Notes under the pieces: model-generated | The model's database searches: none | What the model saw: the letters and a program-made list of their open reading frames with translations, nothing else | Told to the model about the DNA's origin: nothing | In this document: positions 7,325 through 17,583 of the stretch, one piece after another | Numbering within the stretch: position 1 is the first letter of the stretch | How the letters are laid out: every line of letters starts with the position of its first letter | Origin: Candidatus Methylomirabilis sp. | Lineage (GTDB): Bacteria; DYJV01 | Length of the DNA stretch: 19,916 nt | NCBI GenBank assembly: GCA_020722945.1 | Contig: DYJV01000043.1 | Coordinates: 1-19,916, forward strand | Direction: 5' to 3' | Program-made: the position numbers and the translations under genes

Positions 7325-8986
7325 ATGGATAAACTTATAATAAAAATTTTTTACAACACTTTAATAATTATAATATTTTTTCTCCTATTAAGTAATCATC
7401 TCCTCTCAAAAAATTCAAATGATGAAAAGAGTAGAGATACAGAGAAGATGAATTACTGCATCTCATTATACAACAAATTACAATCGAGCAGTATCAAGAA
7501 CAAAAGTAGTTTTAGTAACGATGTGATAGAGAATCTTTACTACTTTTATCAAATCACGAAAGATAGGACTCAGAAGGGTAGAGCTTTATATTACATAGGG
7601 AGCACCTACTACTATCTCACCAAATACTACAATTCAGAGATTTACGCTGACCTAACAATAGGTATTTTTTCGAAATTGTTAAAAGAGTTGCCAGACTCCT
7701 CATACTCTGATGATGCTAAATATTATATAGCTGATGTCTATTTTTATCATAAAAATATTCCCAAGTTAGCAATTAATGAATTAAAGGAGAATATTTCCAA
7801 ATATCCGAAAGGTGATTTTTATCAGAGAAGTCTTGAACTCCTTAAAAAGATAGAGAAGAAGGTTGCATACCTTGAAAAGATTAAAATAAAGATTAAAAAA
7901 AATGTTGTGCCGCAAGATCATAAGAAGGATGATAAAAAAGTTAATAAAAAGATAGAACCAGAATTTAGAAGTGATTTTAACCTTGAAAAAGTCAAATTTG
8001 TTAATTTAAAAAATCTATTCAGATACTCTGTGGCATTTCAAAAGCTCCCTGAATATTCAATTGTTGAAAGTGACGGGACGGTTACTTTGAAACTATCTCG
8101 GGCGAGGTTCTCAACCAACTTTAAAAATACACCTGAATATAACACCTTTAAAAAATACTTTGCTGTATCAGAAAGTAAAGATGCTCTTGAACTTACCTAT
8201 AATATTCCAGATGGTAATTGGGTTAAAGCAGCTAATACATACATTCTAAAGAACCCTTTGAGGATTGTAGTGGATATTGAATTTGATAATATTGCTTCTA
8301 TTCAATCCCCTAATAACGCAATTTCGACAATTATAATTGACCCTGGCCACGGTGGACATGATCCGGGAGCTACTTATTATGGGGTTGAAGAGAAGGATGT
8401 TGCCCTCAAAATATCCAATTATATAAAGTATTTTATTTACAAATTATCAAATAACAAGTTTAAAGTTTTACTTACCAGAACAACAGATGAATTTTTATCT
8501 CTTGAAGATCGGTCATACTTTGCAAATAAGAGTAAAGCGGATCTATTTATCTCCATACATTGCAATGCCTCAAGAAATGAGAAGACTTACGGTTTTGAAA
8601 CTTACTACTTGAGAGAATCTTCAAACAAAAAGTATTTACAGCGGAAGATGAAGCAGCTTGACGAAACAAACTTTATAATAGAGGATCTTGTAAGGACATC
8701 TAAAATGCAGGAGTCGGTGGAGCTTGCAAACTCTATTCATAAAAAAATAATCAATAATTTAAGGAAAAGTTACTCTGATATTAATGATCTGGGGATTAAG
8801 GAAGCACCATTCTTTGTTCTTTACAATACTAAAATGCCTTCGGTTTTGGCTGAAATATCGTTCCTTTCACATAAAATGGAGAATCAAAGACTCCAAAATC
8901 AAACTTATTTAAAATCAGTAGCAAGAGCAATTGCAGAGGGTATCCTTGATTATATTCAGAAAAATGGTGCTCATAGTAAGAAGTAA
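7325..8986 (+). CDS. N-acetylmuramoyl-L-alanine amidase (Amidase_3) with TPR-like and AMIN-like domains
   Basis: This 553-residue exported protein cuts the bond between N-acetylmuramic acid and the L-alanine of peptidoglycan stem peptides, probably during cell separation. Residues 1-28 are a signal peptide or anchor. Residues 86-175 look like TPR/Sel-type helical repeats (ALYYIGSTYYYLTKYYNSEIYADL, AKYYIADVYFYHKNIPKLAI). A lysine-rich linker follows at about 180-212. Residues 225-325 are an AMIN-like beta domain that may bind the envelope. The catalytic domain runs from 336 to about 548: DPGHGGHDPG (H342), EEKD (E356), SIHCNA (H412) and VLAEISFLS (E510) are the zinc and catalytic residues. No ribosome binding site is visible before the ATG, yet the signal peptide argues for this start. 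The next gene begins at the base after its stop codon. Confidence 0.9.
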   Translation: MDKLIIKIFYNTLIIIIFFLLLSNHLLSKNSNDEKSRDTEKMNYCISLYNKLQSSSIKNKSSFSNDVIENLYYFYQITKDRTQKGRALYYIGSTYYYLTKYYNSEIYADLTIGIFSKLLKELPDSSYSDDAKYYIADVYFYHKNIPKLAINELKENISKYPKGDFYQRSLELLKKIEKKVAYLEKIKIKIKKNVVPQDHKKDDKKVNKKIEPEFRSDFNLEKVKFVNLKNLFRYSVAFQKLPEYSIVESDGTVTLKLSRARFSTNFKNTPEYNTFKKYFAVSESKDALELTYNIPDGNWVKAANTYILKNPLRIVVDIEFDNIASIQSPNNAISTIIIDPGHGGHDPGATYYGVEEKDVALKISNYIKYFIYKLSNNKFKVLLTRTTDEFLSLEDRSYFANKSKADLFISIHCNASRNEKTYGFETYYLRESSNKKYLQRKMKQLDETNFIIEDLVRTSKMQESVELANSIHKKIINNLRKSYSDINDLGIKEAPFFVLYNTKMPSVLAEISFLSHKMENQRLQNQTYLKSVARAIAEGILDYIQKNGAHSKK

Positions 8987-9826
8987 ATGATTAAATTCTC
9001 GATTTATCTAAATACCAGCCTTAGGTTTGACAAGTATTTATCTGACCTACTTCATTTTTCAAGAAATAATATTTTTCAGCTCTTCAAAGATAATAAGATC
9101 AAGCTTAATGGTAAAGATGTTAATAAATCTGTTATTGCCCAAAAGGGTGATGTTGTAGAGATAGATATTTCTCAAAATTACCATTTACCATTTTTAGAAT
9201 CTGATTTTTCAAAATTAAAAGTTATATTTGAAAATCAGGAGTTTTTATTTATATACAAGCCTCCTCTATTTCACTCTGCAAATCTTAAAGGTAGTTTTTA
9301 CTCTGTTGAATCTTATCTCAGTAAGGTTAACAGCAATTATGTTCTTCTCAATAGGCTCGATTTTAATACAGAGGGTATACTTATTGCAGCAAAGAGTAAA
9401 GAAGCTTTTTATAGATACAGAGCTTTTGAAAAATCTGACAAGATAGAGAAGTATTATATTGCTTTTGTTGATGGGTATCTGAAAAAACCGTTAGAGATAC
9501 AGAGTGATTTTATCTCAAAAGGTGTAAAGAGAGTCAAGATATCTTCTTTCGGTTTGGGTAAACACAAAACATTCATAAATCCAATAGCATTTTACAATGG
9601 GGGAACATTAGCAGATATCAAAATATTCAGAGGAGCAAGGCATCAAATTCGTGTCCATTCTGCTTCATCGGGGTATCCACTTATGGGTGATTTTTTATAC
9701 AACAAAAATATTGATAAAGCTGGGAGTTACTTCCTATTCTGTTACAAATATAATATAGATGGAGCTATCTTTGATTTTACTGAGTCATCACCTCTTAAAT
9801 CTTCATTTAAAAAATTTTTAATATAA
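8987..9826 (+). CDS. pseudouridine synthase, RluA-like with S4 domain
   Basis: This 279-residue protein should convert uridine to pseudouridine in RNA. Residues 12-60 form an S4-type RNA-binding domain (RFDKYLSDLLHFSRNNIFQLFKDNKIKLNGK). The catalytic motif is NRLDFNTEG at 122-130, with D125 as nucleophile. KPPLFHSA (91-98) and ARHQIRVHSASSGYPLMGDFLY near the C-terminus are RluA-type. RluA proteins usually read HRLDRxTSG; the N at 122 and the FNTEG tail are closer to the RsuA/RluB pattern, so substrate assignment is open. The ATG follows the amidase TAA with no gap, so translation is probably coupled. Size is typical for the family, and the target base is unknown. Confidence 0.88.
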   Translation: MIKFSIYLNTSLRFDKYLSDLLHFSRNNIFQLFKDNKIKLNGKDVNKSVIAQKGDVVEIDISQNYHLPFLESDFSKLKVIFENQEFLFIYKPPLFHSANLKGSFYSVESYLSKVNSNYVLLNRLDFNTEGILIAAKSKEAFYRYRAFEKSDKIEKYYIAFVDGYLKKPLEIQSDFISKGVKRVKISSFGLGKHKTFINPIAFYNGGTLADIKIFRGARHQIRVHSASSGYPLMGDFLYNKNIDKAGSYFLFCYKYNIDGAIFDFTESSPLKSSFKKFLI

Positions 9827-9937
9827 AAAATCTTGTAATTTTGCCAATCTTATATTAGAAGGTTTAACTTTTTCAAATTCCAATATGAAATATAAATTTC
9901 AGACTTTTTATCTGGTTTTAATAGAAAAGGAGAAAAT

Positions 9938-10873
9938 ATGATAGAAGTTAGGAATCTATCTAAATATTATGGAGCTTTTTCTGCAATTGAGAATATATCT
10001 TTTGATATAACAAAGAGTGAAATAGTCGGATTTTTAGGTCCAAATGGTGCAGGGAAAACTACAACAATGAAAATCCTTACATGTTTTATGAGACCTACTT
10101 CTGGGAGTGTTACTATTGGAGGAGTTGATATATATGACAACTCTCTCGAAATAAAGAGGAAGATCGGTTATCTCCCTGAGAATAACCCCCTATACTACGA
10201 TATGACAGTAAGAGAGTATCTATCCTACATAGCTGCAATAAAAGAGATCAGTAAAAGTGAGATTGGCAGTGCAGTAAATACTGTTTCTCAAAAGTGTGCT
10301 CTAAATGATGTTTTAGGTAAAAAGATAGGGACTCTTTCAAAGGGATACAAACAGAGGGTAGGTATATCTCAGGCAATTATTACAAACCCACAGATATTAA
10401 TACTTGATGAGCCTACTTCAGGTCTTGACCCCAATCAGATAGTTGAAATTCGTGAATTGATAAAGGAACTTGGAAAGGAGAAGACGGTAATACTCAGCAC
10501 TCATATTTTATCAGAAGTTGAGACAACTTGTAATCGCCTGATTATAATCAATAATGGTAAAATAGTTGCAGATGGCACCAAAGATGATATTGCTAAAGAT
10601 AATAAAGATAAATGGGAGATAATTTTAACTGTCAAGAGTGATGAAGTTGAAGATGTAAAGAGTAAACTTTTATCTACCCATGGTGTAATTGGGATAAAAG
10701 ATATAGTTAAAATTGAAAATGGTATCTTTTCATTTAAAGTGGAGAGTATCCCCCAAAATATAGCAATAGAGAGTATATTTGCCCTCTGTTCGGCTAACAA
10801 TTTTATAATTTATGAATTTAAGAGGGTGGAGCATTCACTTGAAGAGATATTCAAACAACTAACAGTTGAGTAA
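9938..10873 (+). CDS. ABC transporter ATP-binding protein (GldA/NatA type)
   Basis: This 311-residue cytoplasmic ATPase powers the permease encoded next to it. Walker A is GPNGAGKTT at 34-42, the signature is LSKGY at 133-137, and Walker B with the catalytic glutamate is ILILDEPTSGLDP (D157, E158), followed by the H-loop H189 (LSTHI). The C-terminal 90 or so residues are the accessory domain common in ABC-2 exporters and Gld ATPases, ending SLEEIFKQLT. AAGGAG lies just before the ATG. The preceding 111-base gap has no convincing promoter or terminator. Order ATPase-permease-GldG matches the gldA-gldF-gldG modules found in many non-gliding bacteria. The cargo is unknown. Confidence 0.92.
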   Translation: MIEVRNLSKYYGAFSAIENISFDITKSEIVGFLGPNGAGKTTTMKILTCFMRPTSGSVTIGGVDIYDNSLEIKRKIGYLPENNPLYYDMTVREYLSYIAAIKEISKSEIGSAVNTVSQKCALNDVLGKKIGTLSKGYKQRVGISQAIITNPQILILDEPTSGLDPNQIVEIRELIKELGKEKTVILSTHILSEVETTCNRLIIINNGKIVADGTKDDIAKDNKDKWEIILTVKSDEVEDVKSKLLSTHGVIGIKDIVKIENGIFSFKVESIPQNIAIESIFALCSANNFIIYEFKRVEHSLEEIFKQLTVE

Positions 10874-10891
10874 ATTTTGAAAGGGAGATAG

Positions 10892-11602
10892 ATGAAAGGG
10901 AAAATAATAGCAGAAAGAGAGCTTCACAGTTACTTTAATTCGCTATCCGCATACATTGTCGGTGGTGTATTTCTTTTTGTAACAGGGTGGTTTTTTGTAT
11001 CTAATCTTTTTTTGGCAGCAATAGCAAGTATTAGGACAGTTGTAGAGCTTGTCCCATTTCTGTTTCTTTTTTTTATTCCCGCAATTACAATGGGGAGTTT
11101 TACAGAGGAGCGGAAAACAGGGACAATAGAGATGCTTTTTACACTTCCGGTTACTGATTTTGACATTATAGCGGGGAAATTCCTCTCAAATTTATACCTT
11201 ACCTTAATAATTTTATCATTTACACTCTTTTATCCAATAACACTCTTTATAATTGGGGATCCAGATCTTGGAGAGGTAATCTCACAGTATATAGGACTTA
11301 TACTCCTTGCATCAGCTTATATTTCAATAGGTATGGCAGTATCATCCTTTTCATCAAATCAGGTTGTTTCCTTTATCATTACTTTTTTGATACTCTTTCT
11401 ATTTTTTATTATTGACAAATTTCTTATATTTTTTCCTGATAATGTTTCATCAGTAATAAATTATATATCTGTAATGCCTCACTTTCACAATATTATCAAA
11501 GGTGTTATTGATTCCACTGATCTTGTATACTTTTTTTCATTAATAATAGCGTTTCTTTATATAACATTATACTCTCTTGAGAGGAGACATTGGAATGGAT
11601 AG
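10892..11602 (+). CDS. ABC-2 type permease (GldF-like)
   Basis: A 236-residue inner-membrane protein with about six membrane segments (roughly 20-42, 53-69, 98-122, 134-155, 157-181, 211-229). FTEERKTGTIEMLFTLPV at 70-87, between segments 2 and 3, is the conserved cytoplasmic coupling segment of the ABC-2/GldF/NosY family. AAGGGAG precedes the start, 18 bases after the ATPase stop codon. Its last codons overlap the start of the next gene. It should form the channel partner of the ATPase. The transported molecule cannot be told from sequence. Confidence 0.9.
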   Translation: MKGKIIAERELHSYFNSLSAYIVGGVFLFVTGWFFVSNLFLAAIASIRTVVELVPFLFLFFIPAITMGSFTEERKTGTIEMLFTLPVTDFDIIAGKFLSNLYLTLIILSFTLFYPITLFIIGDPDLGEVISQYIGLILLASAYISIGMAVSSFSSNQVVSFIITFLILFLFFIIDKFLIFFPDNVSSVINYISVMPHFHNIIKGVIDSTDLVYFFSLIIAFLYITLYSLERRHWNG

Positions 11603-13208
11603 AAAAAAGTTGGGAGCGTTTAATGCTCTCTTTTCAATATTTATATTTATTGCTCTTTTAATAGTGATAAATATTCTTGCATACAAATATCATGCTAAAT
11701 TGGATTTTACCGAAAACAGCATCTACTCTTTGAGCAAGGAGAGTAGAGAGATTGCAAAAGGGGTAGAGAGTAATTTTATAGTTAAATGTTTTTTCAGTAG
11801 AAATCTCCCTGAAAATTACATGGTTAACAAAAGATATCTGAAAGATCTTCTTCACGAGTATAGTTCCTTATCTAATGGAAAGATAAGTTATGAATTTATA
11901 GACCCTGAAGAATCTACAGAATGGAAAAGTAAGTTGCAATCATTAGGGATACCGGGTCTTCAGATAACAGGTGTAACCAGTGATAAGTTTGAGGTTAAAA
12001 ATATATATATGGGGATAGCATTTTTCTACGGAGACAAAAAAGAGGTCATCCCTATTTTAAGAACTCCTTCAAATCTTGAATATAACATAACCAAAATAAT
12101 CAGCAAACTTACTTCAAAACAGCTTCAAACTATTGGATTTTTATCAGCAAGTGGCACCGCTATCCCTGAAATTGATATGAAGAGTCTCACTGAAGTTATG
12201 TCAGAGTATTTAGATATCAAAACAGTAAAACTAATAAAATATATTGGGATAGAAAAGGGGACTGATATCCTTGTTGTTGCAAATCCAAGAATGCAGCTTA
12301 GTGAATGGACAAAATTTCAGATAGATCAGTTTATAATGTCTGGAAAGCCTGTAATTTTTCTTGTTGATATGTCGAGCACAGATTTTACAAATATGTCATC
12401 TATAAAGAGTAACACAGATATAAATACACTCCTCCAAAAGTATGGGGTGAAAGTCTCTGAAGAGTTAATTGCAGATTCCAAAAATCAGAGGATAGGATTA
12501 GAGAAAATGGTTGGAGGGTTTGTTGTTCAAAATACTATTAACTACCCTTTTTATCCTGTTTTCACAGATATCAATCGAGATTTTACATTTTTGTCAGACT
12601 TTGATGGATTGTATTTCCCGATAATAAACAGAATTGAGATTATTGACAATAGCAGTAAAAGTAATATACATTGGTTATTTAAAAGTTCCCCCAAAAGTTT
12701 TCTCCAAAATCCACCTTACGATATTGACCCTTACCAAAATTTTGATCCTTCAAAGTTTAATTCAAACGAGCAGTATATTGGTGGGGTAATAATAGATGGT
12801 GCGTTAGAAAGTGCTTACAATAATGTTGATCTTAACAAACTTAATGACCCAGATATTGAGAAAAAGGTTAACAAAGAGGATTATGAAAAGTTTGATTTAA
12901 ATCAGATAAAGAAGAGTTTTATCTCAAAAACGGATAAAGCTAAAGTTATAGTAATAGGGGACTCTGATTTCATAAAAGATGCTTTGATGGATAAAACAAT
13001 GGAGTCGTTCTTTATGAATATGGTTGATTGGTTGATAGACAACAGAGGACTTATGAATATCCGTTCAAAGGGTATAAAGCTAAGATTAATAGATGAACCA
13101 TCCTCTTCTGTTAAGTTATTTATAAAAGTATTTAATATTGTTGTTCCTACTATTTTACTTCTGCTCATTGGGTTTTTTATAAGAGCAAGATGGGGTAAGA
13201 AGTATTAA
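11595..13208 (+). CDS. GldG-like ABC transporter auxiliary protein
   Basis: This 537-residue membrane-anchored protein has a membrane segment at about 11-29, a large extracytoplasmic region with the family's opening DFTENSIYSLSKESREI and the ILRTPSNLEYNITKIISKL segment, and a closing membrane segment near 508-530 followed by basic RARWGKK. I start it at ATG 11595, preceded by GGAGA at 11583-11587, not at the in-frame TTG at 11577. It overlaps the permease stop codon by eight bases (ATGGATAG), so translation is coupled. Related operons often add a DUF4340 protein after GldG; none is present here. Confidence 0.87.
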   Translation: MDRKKLGAFNALFSIFIFIALLIVINILAYKYHAKLDFTENSIYSLSKESREIAKGVESNFIVKCFFSRNLPENYMVNKRYLKDLLHEYSSLSNGKISYEFIDPEESTEWKSKLQSLGIPGLQITGVTSDKFEVKNIYMGIAFFYGDKKEVIPILRTPSNLEYNITKIISKLTSKQLQTIGFLSASGTAIPEIDMKSLTEVMSEYLDIKTVKLIKYIGIEKGTDILVVANPRMQLSEWTKFQIDQFIMSGKPVIFLVDMSSTDFTNMSSIKSNTDINTLLQKYGVKVSEELIADSKNQRIGLEKMVGGFVVQNTINYPFYPVFTDINRDFTFLSDFDGLYFPIINRIEIIDNSSKSNIHWLFKSSPKSFLQNPPYDIDPYQNFDPSKFNSNEQYIGGVIIDGALESAYNNVDLNKLNDPDIEKKVNKEDYEKFDLNQIKKSFISKTDKAKVIVIGDSDFIKDALMDKTMESFFMNMVDWLIDNRGLMNIRSKGIKLRLIDEPSSSVKLFIKVFNIVVPTILLLLIGFFIRARWGKKY

Positions 13209-13482
13209 TATTTTAAATCAGAAATGTTTTTTATTAAGATATGAAGATTTGATAATGTTTCTCTAATGCAATTCTTTCATCTCTTAATGTAGTTCCATTT
13301 CTAATTTTTAAAGTTGACATACTTACTTGATAGTTGCTCTCTAAAATTTTTATGTGGAGCAGTATTTTAATTATTTGCAAATAGTTTGGCTCATAACTCT
13401 TTTAAATTTATTTATTGACCTTTATATTAATAATTGTTATAGACATCATTTACTTTTTTTATATTTCAAAGGAGAATAAGAT
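13209..13482 (+). promoter_or_regulatory. intergenic region with promoter for trigger factor
   Basis: This 274-base AT-rich gap has no credible gene. The best promoter is TTGACC at 13415-13420 with TATAGA at 13438-13443, spaced 17 bases. Transcription would start near 13450, about 33 bases before the tig start. A TTGACA at 13314-13319 lacks a matching -10. No clear terminator hairpin follows the GldG-like gene, and no CIRCE-type heat-shock operator is seen. Confidence 0.55.
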
Positions 13483-14760
13483 ATGGATATACAGATAGAG
13501 GTTGTAAGCCCTACCCAAAAATCAGTTACTATTACCTATCCTAAAGATACGATTTCTGACGAGCTGTCTAAGGAGTATCAAAAATTTCAGAAAAAAGTCT
13601 CAATTAAAGGTTTTAGAAAAGGTAAAGCCCCAATTCAGATGATTAAGAAGTTTTATGATGACTCAGTAAAGTATGAATTGTTAAACAGACTTATCAATGA
13701 TGGGATAGAAACTGCTGTTAAAGATAACAAGCTTGTCTATGTTGGTGATCCTGTTATTAAAGATGTTTCAGATATATCTATTGATAATGACCTCAAAATA
13801 AATGCAGAGTTTTATAATATAGAGGAGTTTCAACTCAAAAATTATAAAGGTCTTGATATTGATGTTGAGAAGCCTAATATTACTGATGAGATGTTCCAAA
13901 ACAACATCAAATATATACAAGAAAGATTTTTATATTATGAAGATGTTGAAGATGAAAATACTCCAATAGAAGATGGATTTCAGGTTATTGCTGATATTGA
14001 TGCATATATTGACGGGGATAAGAGCAGTGATCTATCTAAGAATGAGTATATCCTTACCATTGGTCAAAATCACTATCTTGAAGGTTTTGATCACTACTTT
14101 GTTGGTCTTCATAAAAATGACTCTACAGAGGTTAGCCACCCTGCAATTGTTGGTGGAGAGAGTAGGGATGTTAAATTCATAATCAATGTAAAATGGATTA
14201 AGAAGCCTGTCCTTCCTGAAATAAATGAAGATTTTATTGCTCAATTTGGTGATAAGTATAAGAGTGTTGAAGATTTTAAGGAGCAGCTAAGATCTGAAAT
14301 GGAAAAAAATATTGAAAAAGAAACAAGAGATGTAGCTATTTCCAAAGCACTCGATAAGATAAGGGGTGAAAACCCTTTTGAAATACCTCAATTTATAGTT
14401 GAAAAGCAAGTAGAGGAGATCAAAAAGAGTGCTCATAAAAATCTTAATGAAGATGAGGAGTCATTTAATAAGAGATTAACTGAAATAGCAGTAAACCAGC
14501 TAAAAAATACTGTATTGCTCCAAAAAATTAGAGATATCGAAAATATCACATTAGATCGTGAAGATATAGAGGCTGAATACGAAAATTTATCTAAGATGTT
14601 TAATATTGCAAAAGAAACTATCGTAGATTACTACTCCAAAAACGAAAAACTTGTATCTGATATGATAAATAAAGTTTTATTTAGAAAAATTGCTTCATTC
14701 ATAATTGATAATTCAAATATCAACTATATCCAATTTGAAAATAAAGCAGCACAAGAGTAA
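13483..14760 (+). CDS. tig: trigger factor, ribosome-associated chaperone
   Basis: This 425-residue chaperone binds near the ribosome exit tunnel and shields nascent chains; it also has peptidyl-prolyl isomerase activity. The ribosome-docking signature GFRKGKAP is at residues 43-50. The FKBP-like domain occupies roughly 150-245 (GFQVIADIDAY, YLEGFDHYFVGL). The helical C-terminal chaperone arms follow (FGDKYKSVEDFKEQLRSEMEKNIE and beyond). Length is normal. AAAGGAG at 13468-13474 fixes the start. As in many bacteria, clpP comes next, 69 bases downstream, so the pair handles newly made and damaged proteins. Confidence 0.96.
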   Translation: MDIQIEVVSPTQKSVTITYPKDTISDELSKEYQKFQKKVSIKGFRKGKAPIQMIKKFYDDSVKYELLNRLINDGIETAVKDNKLVYVGDPVIKDVSDISIDNDLKINAEFYNIEEFQLKNYKGLDIDVEKPNITDEMFQNNIKYIQERFLYYEDVEDENTPIEDGFQVIADIDAYIDGDKSSDLSKNEYILTIGQNHYLEGFDHYFVGLHKNDSTEVSHPAIVGGESRDVKFIINVKWIKKPVLPEINEDFIAQFGDKYKSVEDFKEQLRSEMEKNIEKETRDVAISKALDKIRGENPFEIPQFIVEKQVEEIKKSAHKNLNEDEESFNKRLTEIAVNQLKNTVLLQKIRDIENITLDREDIEAEYENLSKMFNIAKETIVDYYSKNEKLVSDMINKVLFRKIASFIIDNSNINYIQFENKAAQE

Positions 14761-14770
14761 CCAAATATCC

Positions 14771-14792
14771 ACAAAGTGATCGTTATCTTTGT
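14771..14792 (+). other. small hairpin in the tig-clpP gap
   Basis: ACAAAG (14771-14776) and CTTTGT (14787-14792) can pair, extended by AT/AT inside a two-base bulge. No T tract follows directly, so it may be a processing or weak attenuation signal, or chance. No internal promoter for clpP is evident in the 69-base gap. Confidence 0.25.
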
Positions 14793-14829
14793 TAAATTTT
14801 AAAATATATGCCTTTTTTTAGGAGGAAAG

Positions 14830-15426
14830 ATGAATCTTACGCCAATAGTTATAGAGACTACTTCAAAGGGTGAAAGAGCTTACGATATTTATTCAAGATT
14901 ATTAAAAGACAGGATAATATTACTTGGTTCTGCTATTAATGATAGTGTTGCAAATGCAATAATTGCTCAGATGCTTTTTTTAGAAGCTGAAGACCCTGAA
15001 AAAGATATTTTTTTATACATAAATTCACCTGGTGGCTCTGTTACATCAGGTCTTGCTATATATGATACAATGCAGTATATCAAATCTGATGTATCTACAA
15101 TCTGCATTGGACAAGCTTCAAGTATGGGTGCTGTTTTACTTGCGGCTGGGGCTCAAAGTAAAAGATATGCTTTGCCTAATTCAAGAGTAATGTTGCACCA
15201 ACCTATGGGTGGTTTTCAGGGGCAGGCATCTGATATTGCGATACACGCAAAAGAGATGGCAACTGTAAAAGATTTAATAAATCAAATTTTATCAAAGCAT
15301 ACAGCTAAAAACATTGCTCAAATAAAAAAAGATACAGATAGAGATTTTTTTATGAATAGCAATGAAGCCTTAAAATATGGTTTAATAGACAAAGTCATTC
15401 AAAAAAGGGGTGAGGAGGGCTCATAA
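14830..15426 (+). CDS. clpP: ATP-dependent Clp protease proteolytic subunit
   Basis: This 198-residue serine peptidase forms the double-ring chamber that degrades proteins fed in by ClpX or ClpA-type ATPases. The catalytic triad is visible: S98 in GQASSMGA, H123 in MLHQP, and D172 in [25 protein letters not shown] at 65-82 is the family oxyanion-side motif. A strong AGGAGGA ribosome site lies just before the ATG. Size is standard. clpX, which commonly follows, is absent; ilvN begins on the base after the clpP stop codon, and its ribosome site lies inside clpP. Confidence 0.97.
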   Translation: MNLTPIVIETTSKGERAYDIYSRLLKDRIILLGSAINDSVANAIIAQMLFLEAEDPEKDIFLYINSPGGSVTSGLAIYDTMQYIKSDVSTICIGQASSMGAVLLAAGAQSKRYALPNSRVMLHQPMGGFQGQASDIAIHAKEMATVKDLINQILSKHTAKNIAQIKKDTDRDFFMNSNEALKYGLIDKVIQKRGEEGS

Positions 15427-16936
<1,510 letters not shown>

Positions 16937-16944
16937 AGGAGTAG

Positions 16945-17583
16945 ATGAAGATAGCAAAAGAGGGTTACACTATTTTATTAACCATTGCGATAGCAATGGT
17001 TTTTTCTTTTCTCTTTAATATAAAGTTTTTAGCTGTTATTTTGCTAATATTACTACTTTTCTCTCTATATTTTTTTAGGGACCCTAAAAGATTTAGACCT
17101 CTCTCAGAGAACTTTATTGTTTCTCCTGCTGATGGTAAAGTCATAGAGATCAAAAAGTTATTTTCAGAGAAACTCCAAGAGGAATCCTACAAAATCAGTA
17201 TATTTATGAGTGTATTTGATGTCCATTTCAACAGACTTCCATATAGGGGTGTTATCTTGAAAAAAGATTATAGAAAAGGTAAATTTTTTAATGCTTCACT
17301 TGATAAAGCTTCTGAAGATAACGAAAAAATGATATATTATGTTGATTCTACTAAATTCAAATATACTGTTACCCAGATTGCAGGATTGATAGCACGAAGA
17401 ATAGTATCTTACCCTAATTCTGGGGAGGAGCTAAATACTTCAGATAAACTTGGTATTATAAAATTTGGCTCAAGAGCTGAGATAGAGATTCCCCAAAATA
17501 TTATTGATATCAATATTTCAGTTGGTCAGCAGGTCTATGCGGGTGAAAGTATAATAGGCTCAATTAAAGGTAGTCTTTTGTAA
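16945..17583 (+). CDS. psd: phosphatidylserine decarboxylase, short form
   Basis: This 212-residue membrane-associated enzyme turns phosphatidylserine into phosphatidylethanolamine. Two hydrophobic stretches at 8-44 anchor the N-terminus. SPADGKV (60-66), VHFNRLP (93-99; H94) and KFGSRAE (173-179) are the family motifs; self-cleavage between G175 and S176 would make the pyruvoyl group. The size places it in the short Psd group rather than the ~300-residue E. coli type. The start follows ilvC by eight bases behind GAGGAG. Its stop overlaps the pssA start by one base (TAATG). Confidence 0.93.
   Translation: MKIAKEGYTILLTIAIAMVFSFLFNIKFLAVILLILLLFSLYFFRDPKRFRPLSENFIVSPADGKVIEIKKLFSEKLQEESYKISIFMSVFDVHFNRLPYRGVILKKDYRKGKFFNASLDKASEDNEKMIYYVDSTKFKYTVTQIAGLIARRIVSYPNSGEELNTSDKLGIIKFGSRAEIEIPQNIIDINISVGQQVYAGESIIGSIKGSLL

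Noticed and set aside
11577-11594. TTG start for the GldG-like protein at 11577
   Set aside because: The ATG at 11595 has GGAGA at the right distance; the upstream TTG has none.
13314-13319. TTGACA as the tig promoter
   Set aside because: No acceptable -10 box lies 16-18 bases on; TTGACC/TATAGA at 13415-13443 is better placed.
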